From positions 1 to 19,277 of the forward strand of contig JAILEL010000187.1 of assembly GCA_024687845.1 (NCBI GenBank): DNA of 19,277 nt. Reading direction: 5' to 3'. Of the stretch, positions 1-6,503 are shown one piece after another. Both the position numbers and the translations under genes were made by a program. This DNA comes from Eubacterium sp. (GTDB taxonomy: Bacteria; Bacillota_A; Clostridia; Lachnospirales; Lachnospiraceae). The notes under the pieces were generated by a model. That model was not told the DNA's origin, made no database searches, and saw nothing but the letters and a program-made list of their open reading frames with translations. Within the stretch, counting starts at the first letter, position 1. The number at the start of each line of letters is the position of its first letter.

Positions 1-135
1 CCTAACAACTACTCACTTGAGGTGCAGCAGCTCTCACAATGCGTTCTTACAGGCGAAAAACCGTATATTACGGCTGATTTTTCGATAAAGAATGCCTCGC
101 TGATTGATAAGGTGCTTGAAGACATAAAGTACTAA
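1..135 (+). CDS. C-terminal fragment, probable Gfo/Idh/MocA-family oxidoreductase (5' end outside window)
   Basis: An open frame begins at base 1 and ends at TAA 133-135, giving the last 44 residues of a protein whose start lies upstream of the window. The tail contains a QQLSQCVLTGEKPYITADFS stretch and ends in a short helix and KY. This resembles the end of Gfo/Idh/MocA NAD(P)-dependent sugar oxidoreductases, where a helix and a GE/KP turn precede the last helix. No Rossmann motif is available because the N-terminus is missing, so the assignment rests only on C-terminal resemblance and is tentative. The stop codon lies at the foot of a long hairpin that probably ends the transcript. Confidence 0.45.
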   Translation, partial: PNNYSLEVQQLSQCVLTGEKPYITADFSIKNASLIDKVLEDIKY

Positions 136-179
136 ACTTCCTATATATGTGATTCTTAAATAGCTATATGGGAAGTTTT
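134..179 (+). terminator. Hairpin after the first gene, probable terminator
   Basis: Arms 134-147 and 165-178 pair over 14 positions with a single G-U wobble (AAACTTCC-T-ATATA against TATAT-G-GGAAGTTT), with a 17-nt loop. The 3' side ends in only four T residues, so termination may be leaky. The ATG at 168 lies inside the 3' arm, which argues against it as the start of the next gene. Confidence 0.55.
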
Positions 180-181
180 GG

Positions 182-193
182 ACAATTAATTGT
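182..193. promoter_or_regulatory. Perfect 12-bp palindrome upstream of the flavoprotein gene
   Basis: ACAATTAATTGT is its own exact reverse complement. It sits between the upstream hairpin and the AGGAAG Shine-Dalgarno site of the gene at 216. It could be a small operator, but an AT-rich palindrome of this length can also occur by chance. Confidence 0.25.
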
Positions 194-215
194 GATAAAA
201 AGGAAGTTAAGAGAT

Positions 216-842
216 ATGGCAAAGGTATTACTTATTAATGGGAGCCCTCGTGCGAATGGTTGTACTGCAACTGCGCTTAATGAGATGGTTAAGGTTTTTT
301 CTGCTGAGGGGGTTGAAACGGAGATTATTCAAGTTGGAAATAAGGATATCCGTGGTTGTTTAGCTTGCAATTCCTGCGGCAAAAACGGAAAATGTATAAT
401 AGATGATCTTGTAAATGAAGTTGCTGTTAAATTCGAACAGGCTGACGGTCTTGTCTTAGGAAGCCCAGTTTATTATGGTTCTCCGAATGGCACTTTACTT
501 GCGTTCGCCGACAGACTGTTCTACAGCACTTCATTTTCAAAACATATGAAGGTTGGAGCTTCTGTTGTAAGCTGCAGAAGAGCTGGAAATACAGCTTCAT
601 TTGATGTTTTAAATAAATATTTCACAATCAGTGGCATGCCGCTTGCACCTAGTACATATTGGAATCAGGTTCATGGGCATACCGCTGAAGATGTATTAAA
701 AGATCTGGAAGGCCTGCAAACTATGAGGAACCTTGCAAGGAATATGGTATTTATGATAAATGCATTTGCAGATGCAAAAGAAAAGTATGGATATCCAGAA
801 GTAGAAACTGGGGTATTTACAAGCTTTCCGGATGGAAAGTAA
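216..842 (+). CDS. Flavodoxin-family NAD(P)H reductase with a four-cysteine Fe-S motif
   Basis: A 208-residue cytoplasmic flavoprotein of the NADPH-dependent FMN reductase / iron-sulfur flavoprotein group. The N-terminus MAKVLLINGSPRANGCT is the first beta strand and the FMN phosphate-binding loop (GSPR, residues 9-12). Cysteines 48, 51, 54 and 60 form CX2CX2CX5C, the spacing of the compact [4Fe-4S] motif of archaeal Isf proteins. GSPVYYGSPNG near residue 82 is the second flavin loop. The family passes electrons to low-potential acceptors; the physiological substrate cannot be read here. A longer frame opens at ATG 168, but that codon is inside the upstream hairpin. ATG 216 has AGGAAG nine bases upstream and starts exactly at the conserved fold, so I chose it. 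The Dabb gene follows after 72 nt and may share the transcript. Confidence 0.85.
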   Translation: MAKVLLINGSPRANGCTATALNEMVKVFSAEGVETEIIQVGNKDIRGCLACNSCGKNGKCIIDDLVNEVAVKFEQADGLVLGSPVYYGSPNGTLLAFADRLFYSTSFSKHMKVGASVVSCRRAGNTASFDVLNKYFTISGMPLAPSTYWNQVHGHTAEDVLKDLEGLQTMRNLARNMVFMINAFADAKEKYGYPEVETGVFTSFPDGK

Positions 843-860
843 TCCTTCTGAGCTAACTGG

Positions 861-869
861 GAATAGTAA
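861..869 (+). repeat. Intergenic motif GAATAGTAA, copy 1
   Basis: Context is TAACTGG-GAATAGTAA-G. It lies 18 nt after the flavoprotein stop and is one of five spacer copies in the window. ACT and AGT half-sites are symmetric around the central GA. Confidence 0.5.
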
Positions 870-914
870 GATATTTCTGTAAAAATTACGTATAAAAAGA
901 GAGGAGAATAAAAA

Positions 915-1220
915 ATGGTAAAGCACATTATACTTTGGCAGCTAAAAGATGAACTGTCAGCTGATGAAAAGATAAAGGTTAAAGAAGAAATAAAAAGGGG
1001 ACTTGAAGGACTTGCCGGTCAGATCCCTGGACTTATAAGGATAAGTGTTCAGACAGAATGTCTTGAATCATCAAATGCAGATCTGATGCTTGATTCGGTT
1101 TTCGAGGATGAAGCTTCACTGAAGGGCTATGCAGTACATCCTGCTCACGTTGCAGTTGCAGATGGTGTAGTGCGTCCTAATGCTAAGACCAGAGTTTGCA
1201 TGGACTACTGTGTAATGTGA
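915..1220 (+). CDS. Dabb (stress-responsive A/B barrel) domain protein
   Basis: A 101-residue protein. The start MVKHIILWQLKDE (beta strand plus the conserved His and a hydrophobic-W position), the following amphipathic helix and the strand ISVQTECLESS are typical of Dabb proteins, small ferredoxin-like folds that form dimeric alpha/beta barrels. The motif DLMLDSVFEDEASLKGYAVH with a His before the last helix is also characteristic. Most family members have no known reaction; some are stress-induced and some act as small enzymes or cofactor binders. The Shine-Dalgarno site AGAGGAG lies just upstream of ATG 915. Adjacency to the flavoprotein suggests a two-gene unit. Confidence 0.85.
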   Translation: MVKHIILWQLKDELSADEKIKVKEEIKRGLEGLAGQIPGLIRISVQTECLESSNADLMLDSVFEDEASLKGYAVHPAHVAVADGVVRPNAKTRVCMDYCVM

Positions 1221-1229
1221 GTCAACTAT

Positions 1230-1238
1230 GAATAGTAA
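1230..1238 (+). repeat. Intergenic motif GAATAGTAA, copy 2
   Basis: Context AACTAT-GAATAGTAAC, 9 nt after the Dabb stop. In this copy the dyad is longest: ACTAT-GA-ATAGT pairs five bases on each side. Confidence 0.55.
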
Positions 1239-1296
1239 CAGTCGACCATGAATTGAGCGGATGTCTCTGTCTGATTATGATCGCTGAAATTTTTAT

Positions 1297-1325
1297 ATGA
1301 CATATTCTGTTGTTTGAGTTATAAT
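1297..1325 (+). promoter_or_regulatory. Sigma-A-type promoter of the diguanylate cyclase gene
   Basis: The -35 box ATGACA (1297-1302) and the perfect -10 box TATAAT (1320-1325) are separated by exactly 17 nt. Transcription would begin near 1332, which excludes the TTG at 1314 as start codon and supports the TTG at 1380. Confidence 0.75.
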
Positions 1326-1379
1326 AAAAACATATTTTTGAATTATTTTCTTAATGGTTTATTTTTCGGGGGGGTTGTT

Positions 1380-2789
1380 TTGAATTATGATTCAATTGTA
1401 AATGGTCTGAATAAAATAGGAAGTGTTTTGTCTGTTAAGATTAATCCAGAAGGAACCTTCGGGGATATATGTCTTGAGGCAGCTAATGATATTTATCTGC
1501 AGTCAATTCATTTAAAGAGAGAGGACTTTGTTCCTGGGCAGCTTTATTCGAATTTTGTTCCGGTTGATCAGAATTATGAAGCGATGAGTTATCGCTGTAT
1601 CAAAGAAAATAGAATGATTCATTCGTATATTAATGCTGGGCAGTACAATGCATGGATGGAGGTTTATATGCTTCCACTGAAGTCAGATGAACCAGATAAG
1701 GGATATTATCTGTTCTCTTATGATATGACACCAATGCTTGATGCTGAGAAGCTTTCTGATCTGTCTCCGGACGTTGCTACCAAGGTTATTCAGACTACGA
1801 TTAAACTTAGAGAAAATGATGATTTCTATCAGGCTATGAATGCTATTGCCAGGGATATCAGAATAGACTGTGGGGCTAACAGACTTTGTATCCTTCTGAC
1901 AGATTTTAAAAATAGACACTGCTCTGTTCTTTCTGAAAATGTAGATGATTCGGAGAATGGTATTAAGACAGTTTCAGATTATATTGAAGACGGATTTATT
2001 AACATAGTTGAAACCTGGGATGACCTGATCAATCAGAGTAACTGCTATATTATTCATGATGCAGAAGAGTTGGAATTTCTGAAAGATAAGAATCTTATAT
2101 GGTATGAATCTCTTAAGAATGCAGGGGTTTACAGCCTTGTTATATATCCGCTTAAAGCAAATAAGGAAAATATAGGATATATCTGGGCAACGAATTTTGA
2201 TAGTTCTGATACACTTAAAATCAAATCTATACTTGAGATAACATCATTTATTCTTGCTGCTGAGATTGCAAACCATCAGATGTTCAGAAAACTGAAAATA
2301 CTTAGTGACTCTGATCTTTTGACAGGCCTTTATAACCGTAATGCTATGAATAATCGTATAACGGATATAGTTTCCGGAGTGAATCCACTTACTGATAAAT
2401 ATGGAGTTATATTTGCTGATCTGAATGGTCTGAAGGCGGTAAATGATAATGAAGGGCATATAGCTGGTGATAATCTGCTCAAAGCTGCTGCATCAGTGCT
2501 GAGAGATACATTTACAGATAGCGATATTTTCAGAGTGGGGGGAGATGAATTCCTGATTCTTGTGACAAAACATGATGAAGATGAATTCAATCAACTGGTG
2601 CAGAAGTTGAGAGATAATTCTAATGCAACAGATATAGTCAGACTTGCGATTGGTACGTGCTATGGGGAACCTACTCTGGATATTAGAACAGCAATGCATC
2701 TTGCAGATGAAAGGATGTATCAAGATAAGGAAGAATATTACAAGAAGCATCCTGAACTTCAATATCGAAAAAATGAGAAGAATAATTAA
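1380..2789 (+). CDS. Sensor diguanylate cyclase (PAS-like, GAF-like, GGDEF)
   Basis: About 469 residues. Residues 1-140 form a PAS-like sensing module, about 150-300 a GAF-like module, and from about 310 (SDLLTGLYNRNAMNN) a GGDEF domain with the intact catalytic signature GGDEF at 387-391. It should condense two GTP molecules to cyclic di-GMP. I see no RxxD inhibitory site at the usual position five residues before GGDEF, so product feedback is probably absent. No transmembrane segment is evident, so it probably senses a cytoplasmic signal. No ATG is available near the N-terminus. The frame opens at TTG 1314, but the promoter ends at 1325, so I chose TTG 1380 (reads NYDSIV after the start), which follows a run of seven G residues (1368-1374) that can serve as ribosome binding site. 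Start remains uncertain. Confidence 0.85.
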   Translation: MNYDSIVNGLNKIGSVLSVKINPEGTFGDICLEAANDIYLQSIHLKREDFVPGQLYSNFVPVDQNYEAMSYRCIKENRMIHSYINAGQYNAWMEVYMLPLKSDEPDKGYYLFSYDMTPMLDAEKLSDLSPDVATKVIQTTIKLRENDDFYQAMNAIARDIRIDCGANRLCILLTDFKNRHCSVLSENVDDSENGIKTVSDYIEDGFINIVETWDDLINQSNCYIIHDAEELEFLKDKNLIWYESLKNAGVYSLVIYPLKANKENIGYIWATNFDSSDTLKIKSILEITSFILAAEIANHQMFRKLKILSDSDLLTGLYNRNAMNNRITDIVSGVNPLTDKYGVIFADLNGLKAVNDNEGHIAGDNLLKAAASVLRDTFTDSDIFRVGGDEFLILVTKHDEDEFNQLVQKLRDNSNATDIVRLAIGTCYGEPTLDIRTAMHLADERMYQDKEEYYKKHPELQYRKNEKNN

Positions 2790-2798
2790 AGGATTATA

Positions 2799-2807
2799 CG
2801 AATAGTA
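2799..2807 (+). repeat. Intergenic motif GAATAGTAG, copy 3 (variant)
   Basis: Context TATAC-GAATAGTAG, 9 nt after the cyclase stop and 19 nt before the next start codon. The last base differs from the consensus and the left ACT half-site is missing, so this copy is weaker. Confidence 0.35.
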
Positions 2808-2826
2808 GTTTGCGGAGTTAGTTGAA

Positions 2827-4443
2827 ATGAATAATCCAATATTAAAGAATAAGATTTACCTTTACATGACAGAATTCTTTGCGGGTATGTCTGTTATGGC
2901 CGTTGAATTGGGAGCAAGTCGTCTGCTTGCTCCTTATTTCAGTTCATCTCAGATTGTATGGACAATCATTATCGGAACGATAATGATTGCGATGGCGCTT
3001 GGAAATATTATGGGAGGAAGATGGGCGGACAAGGATCCAAATCCTGACAAGCTTTATGGGAGAATAATAATCGCAGCTATCTGGATAGCGCTGATTCCGG
3101 CGGTTGGTAAATACATTGTTATTGCCATTTCAGCACTGCTTGTATTTACTATCAGCACGAATTTCCTTGTAATTGCAGCATTTGCAGCGTGTATGATCAT
3201 CTTCGTGTTCCCTCTTTTTCTTTTGGGAACGGTAACGCCTTCACTTGTCAAATACACTGTTGACAGTCTTGATGACAGTGGAAAAATAGTTGGATATCTC
3301 AATGCGTCGAATACAATTGGAAGCATAATTGGAACCTTTGTTCCTACATTTATCAGTATTCCGGCAGTTGGAACGAGCATTACATTTTTAATCTTTGCTG
3401 GTATCCTTCTTCTTCTGGCAATTATCTATTTTGTTTCCGAAAAAAAGAAGTCAGCTAAGGCAGTGGTTGGTGCTGTTTTATTTCTGATCTCATGTATATT
3501 CGGTCATGGTGATTCCTTTGCCTTCTGGCAGCATGATCTTACTTATGAAGGTGAATCTATTTACAATTATCTTCAGGTTTATGAGGATGATTCCAAGGTA
3601 GTGCTTTCTACAAATGTGCTTTTCGGAGTTCAGTCTGTTTATCGTAAGGAAAAAACATTGACTGGAATGTATTATGACTATGCGATGGCCGCTCCATATA
3701 TGGCGGGAATTAAGGAAAAAGACGACATGGATATCCTGATTCTTGGAATGGGAACAGGAACCTATGCAACTCAGTGCAATCGTTATTTTGAAAATGTAAA
3801 TGTTGAAGGCGTCGAAATCGACCAGAAGATAACTGACCTTGCCAGAAAATATTTTGAACTGCCAGAAAGTATTAAGGTTACTACCTACGATGGAAGAGCT
3901 TATCTGCAAGGCCTTAATACTGACTCGGATAATAGTAAAAAGTATGATGTTATTATGGTTGATGCATATCAGGACATTACGATACCTTTTCAGATGTCAT
4001 CTAAAGAATTTTTTACGCTAGTGAAGAAAAATCTTACAGATGATGGTGTAATGGTTGTGAATATGAATATGAAATCAGATGGTGATGAAGGAATCAATGA
4101 ATATCTGGCAGATACTATATCAACCGTTTTTTCAACTGTTTATACAGTAGATGTAAGAAATAATACCAACAGAGAACTTTTTGCTTCAAACAATTCCGGT
4201 ATGATAGACAGATTAAAAAAAGGCTGTGAGAAGGAAAAGGATGAAGACCTTAAAAATATGATGTCAAGGGTAAATGATAATCTGGTGGAGTACAGTGCAG
4301 GGAATCTTATCCTGACAGATGATAAGGCTCCGGTAGAACTGCTCAGTATGCAGGCGATAGATGCAATAATACGCGATGAAGTAGATTACTACAAAGGTAT
4401 CTATGAGGAAAAGGGCCTCAGCGGAGTTCTTGAGGACCTGTGA
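2827..4443 (+). CDS. Fused membrane domain / spermidine synthase-like protein
   Basis: 538 residues. The N-terminal 220 residues hold about seven hydrophobic segments, beginning with GMSVMAVELGASRLLAPYF, the usual start of the fused MFS-like/spermidine synthase family. After a linker the C-terminal half is a class I methyltransferase fold: ILILGMGTGTYA (glycine loop from residue 307), VEGVEIDQ (acidic residue for the SAM or decarboxylated-SAM ribose) and IMVDAYQD (D379, at the place of the aminopropyltransferase catalytic Asp). The protein may be an aminopropyltransferase tied to the membrane, but many fused members have no proven activity and the GGGDGG of true SpeE is here GMGTG. It starts 37 nt after the cyclase gene and is probably co-transcribed with it. 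A strong terminator follows. Confidence 0.8.
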   Translation: MNNPILKNKIYLYMTEFFAGMSVMAVELGASRLLAPYFSSSQIVWTIIIGTIMIAMALGNIMGGRWADKDPNPDKLYGRIIIAAIWIALIPAVGKYIVIAISALLVFTISTNFLVIAAFAACMIIFVFPLFLLGTVTPSLVKYTVDSLDDSGKIVGYLNASNTIGSIIGTFVPTFISIPAVGTSITFLIFAGILLLLAIIYFVSEKKKSAKAVVGAVLFLISCIFGHGDSFAFWQHDLTYEGESIYNYLQVYEDDSKVVLSTNVLFGVQSVYRKEKTLTGMYYDYAMAAPYMAGIKEKDDMDILILGMGTGTYATQCNRYFENVNVEGVEIDQKITDLARKYFELPESIKVTTYDGRAYLQGLNTDSDNSKKYDVIMVDAYQDITIPFQMSSKEFFTLVKKNLTDDGVMVVNMNMKSDGDEGINEYLADTISTVFSTVYTVDVRNNTNRELFASNNSGMIDRLKKGCEKEKDEDLKNMMSRVNDNLVEYSAGNLILTDDKAPVELLSMQAIDAIIRDEVDYYKGIYEEKGLSGVLEDL

Positions 4444-4467
4444 TTTTTGAATAAATATATGTTGAAT

Positions 4468-4530
4468 AATAGCTCTCGGAGAAAGGCTGATTTAAAGGCT
4501 GTTTTCTGCTTCTCTAAGAGCTATTTTTTT
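4468..4530 (+). terminator. Rho-independent terminator after the spermidine synthase-like gene
   Basis: Arms 4468-4483 and 4510-4525 pair as AATAGCTCT..GAGAA with TTCTC..AGAGCTATT, with one mismatch and one wobble in the middle, followed by a T run to 4530. It separates the cyclase/synthase unit from the AAA+ gene. Confidence 0.85.
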
Positions 4531-4551
4531 ATGGAAGATTTAGTAATTTTT

Positions 4552-4560
4552 TGGTATAAT
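4552..4560 (+). promoter_or_regulatory. Extended -10 promoter of the AAA+ operon
   Basis: TGGTATAAT matches the extended -10 consensus TGnTATAAT exactly. No good -35 box lies 17 nt upstream, which is usual for this class. The predicted start near 4567 leaves a leader of about 34 nt containing the AAGGAG ribosome binding site. Confidence 0.65.
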
Positions 4561-4600
4561 ATAGTATCTATTTCATTTAAGGAGAACGTAACCAGAAACA

Positions 4601-6445
4601 ATGATAATTAAGGATGTTAAAGCAATGCTCACCTACTCATTTTCATATGCTGATGAGATTGGGTGGAAGAAAAATGGAATATATCCGCAAGACAGCGGAA
4701 TTACTCTCAGAAGTCAGGTAAAGGACGACCTGCTTACATTTTTGGGATATATATACGATGATAATAATGATAGCGCTAGTCTTGGAGCTCAGGTCGCATT
4801 TATAAATGACAGTCTTCAGATAGTTATAACTCCTGAGAATTTTCTGAGATTTAAGTATGATAAATGTGAATTTCCGGATATGCTTGAACGCATTCCGCCA
4901 TCTCTTGTTTATTTTGTTAAGGATGATGTGTCTCCATTTCCGAGAAGAGCCGGTTATGGAATAGCACTTTCAAAATACCTGGTTAATACCTTTAATGATG
5001 TCGGGTGCTTCTTTGCGGCCTTCAGTGGAGTGAGCGATTATGAGGCTGACAGGATCGCTGGTTATATAAGAATGATGAATGATTATCTGGACAGCTATGG
5101 TCTGCTGGAAAATACGCCAGCTCAGGTCAGGGCAGCGATGGGGATTGTTGATAAGCCTGACAGAGTGCGAGACCCTATGTTTTCATCACGTTCGGGGGGA
5201 CTTGGTGGATATAGTGGCTCAGGCAGATCGACAGTATCCAGTAAACTGGATAACCTGATGCTTCTCGGTAGTAAAGGACATTCTTGGAATTCTTTTGGTG
5301 CAATGAGTGGACTGGGGAGTGCACCATACTCAACTAAAAATGAAATAAATAACAGACCATATACGACTGAACAGGCTGAATTCGATGCGATGCTTATGAT
5401 TCAGAATTATAACGAGAAACACGCTGCTTCAGGAACCAACTTCGATACGGAAATGCTGCATCAGACTCCGTCGGGAGTGGTGGACAGGAGCATGGTTATC
5501 ACAGAGGATGATACAAAAAAAGGCGGTCATATGGCAGTACCTTCAGATTCTGAACAGAGAACTGGGGTGAGGCAGACGGTTGGTGCAGGTCAAAGCGGCT
5601 ATGATCAGAGGATTCCTACAGATGAGAAATGCCCGGAGAATCTGGACAGACTCATGGATGAACTGAATTCACTGATTGGTCTGGAAAATGTTAAGAAGAG
5701 TCTCGGCAACCTGGTAAATATAGTCAAGGTCAGTAAGATGCGTGAGGAAATGGGACTAAAAACTCCGGAAATGTCTCATCATCTTGTTTTCTCGGGTAAT
5801 CCGGGTACAGGTAAGACAACGGTGGCAAGACTGCTTGCTAAGATTTATCACCAGCTTGGAGTCGTGAGTAAGGGACAGCTTGTGGAAGTTGACAGGTCTG
5901 GACTTGTAGAAGGCTATGTTGGACAGACAGCTCAGAAAACTTCAAAGGTCTGTGATGAGGCAATGGGGGGAGTCCTTTTCATAGACGAAGCATATACACT
6001 TACTAATTCTGACGGACAGGATTTCGGACAGGAAGCGGTTGATACACTTCTTAAAAGAATGGAAGATAATAGAGCAGACTTTGTAGTGATAGTTGCCGGT
6101 TACACCGAGCAGATGAAGGAATTTATAGATTCAAATCCCGGACTCAAATCGAGATTCAGTAAATTCATTGAGTTTCCGGATTATACAGGGGAAGAGCTTC
6201 ACAAAATATACGATCTGATGTGCTACAGTCAGGATTATGTTCTCACAAAAGAAGCAAATGAGTATGTGAGAGAGCATTTATCAGAAATGGCATTATCAGG
6301 GGAAGAGAACTTTGCAAATGCAAGAGAAGTAAGAAACTTTTTTGAACGCTGTGTAGAACGTCAGGCAGGCAGAATAGTGGGGGAAGATATGATAGATGCC
6401 AATGCATTGACGACATTCAAACTTGAAGATGTCAGGGAAGAATAG
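4601..6445 (+). CDS. CbxX/SpoVK-type AAA+ ATPase with an unrecognised N-terminal domain
   Basis: 614 residues. The C-terminal part (about 340-610) is an AAA+ module of the CbxX/CfqX/SpoVK group: GLENVKKSL, Walker A GNPGTGKT (399-406), Walker B VLFIDEA (458-464), DGQDFGQEAVDTLLKRMED and GLKSRF with the arginine finger region. These form hexameric ATP-driven remodelling machines. Residues 1-170 form a globular domain I do not recognise, followed by a Gly/Ser/Asn-rich linker (about 185-330). There is no signal peptide or membrane segment, so it is cytoplasmic. The next gene, a secreted transglutaminase-like protein, begins 58 nt downstream with no terminator between, suggesting co-transcription. 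The substrate is unknown. ATG 4601 follows AAGGAG by about 12 nt, a slightly long spacing. Confidence 0.85.
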   Translation: MIIKDVKAMLTYSFSYADEIGWKKNGIYPQDSGITLRSQVKDDLLTFLGYIYDDNNDSASLGAQVAFINDSLQIVITPENFLRFKYDKCEFPDMLERIPPSLVYFVKDDVSPFPRRAGYGIALSKYLVNTFNDVGCFFAAFSGVSDYEADRIAGYIRMMNDYLDSYGLLENTPAQVRAAMGIVDKPDRVRDPMFSSRSGGLGGYSGSGRSTVSSKLDNLMLLGSKGHSWNSFGAMSGLGSAPYSTKNEINNRPYTTEQAEFDAMLMIQNYNEKHAASGTNFDTEMLHQTPSGVVDRSMVITEDDTKKGGHMAVPSDSEQRTGVRQTVGAGQSGYDQRIPTDEKCPENLDRLMDELNSLIGLENVKKSLGNLVNIVKVSKMREEMGLKTPEMSHHLVFSGNPGTGKTTVARLLAKIYHQLGVVSKGQLVEVDRSGLVEGYVGQTAQKTSKVCDEAMGGVLFIDEAYTLTNSDGQDFGQEAVDTLLKRMEDNRADFVVIVAGYTEQMKEFIDSNPGLKSRFSKFIEFPDYTGEELHKIYDLMCYSQDYVLTKEANEYVREHLSEMALSGEENFANAREVRNFFERCVERQAGRIVGEDMIDANALTTFKLEDVREE

Positions 6446-6503
6446 TTTAAAGCTTTATGGGTCTGTATCTTAAGTTGAGCAAAGCGTATATAGGAGGGGT
6501 ATT

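Noticed and set aside
168..215. ATG 168 as start of the flavoprotein
   Set aside because: It lies inside the arm of the upstream hairpin, lacks a ribosome binding site, and adds residues before the conserved beta strand.
1314..1379. TTG 1314 as start of the diguanylate cyclase
   Set aside because: It lies within the spacer of a strong promoter whose transcription start would be near 1332.
3490..3909. 139-residue open frame on the minus strand
   Set aside because: Fully inside the spermidine synthase-like gene, with no start context or recognisable product.
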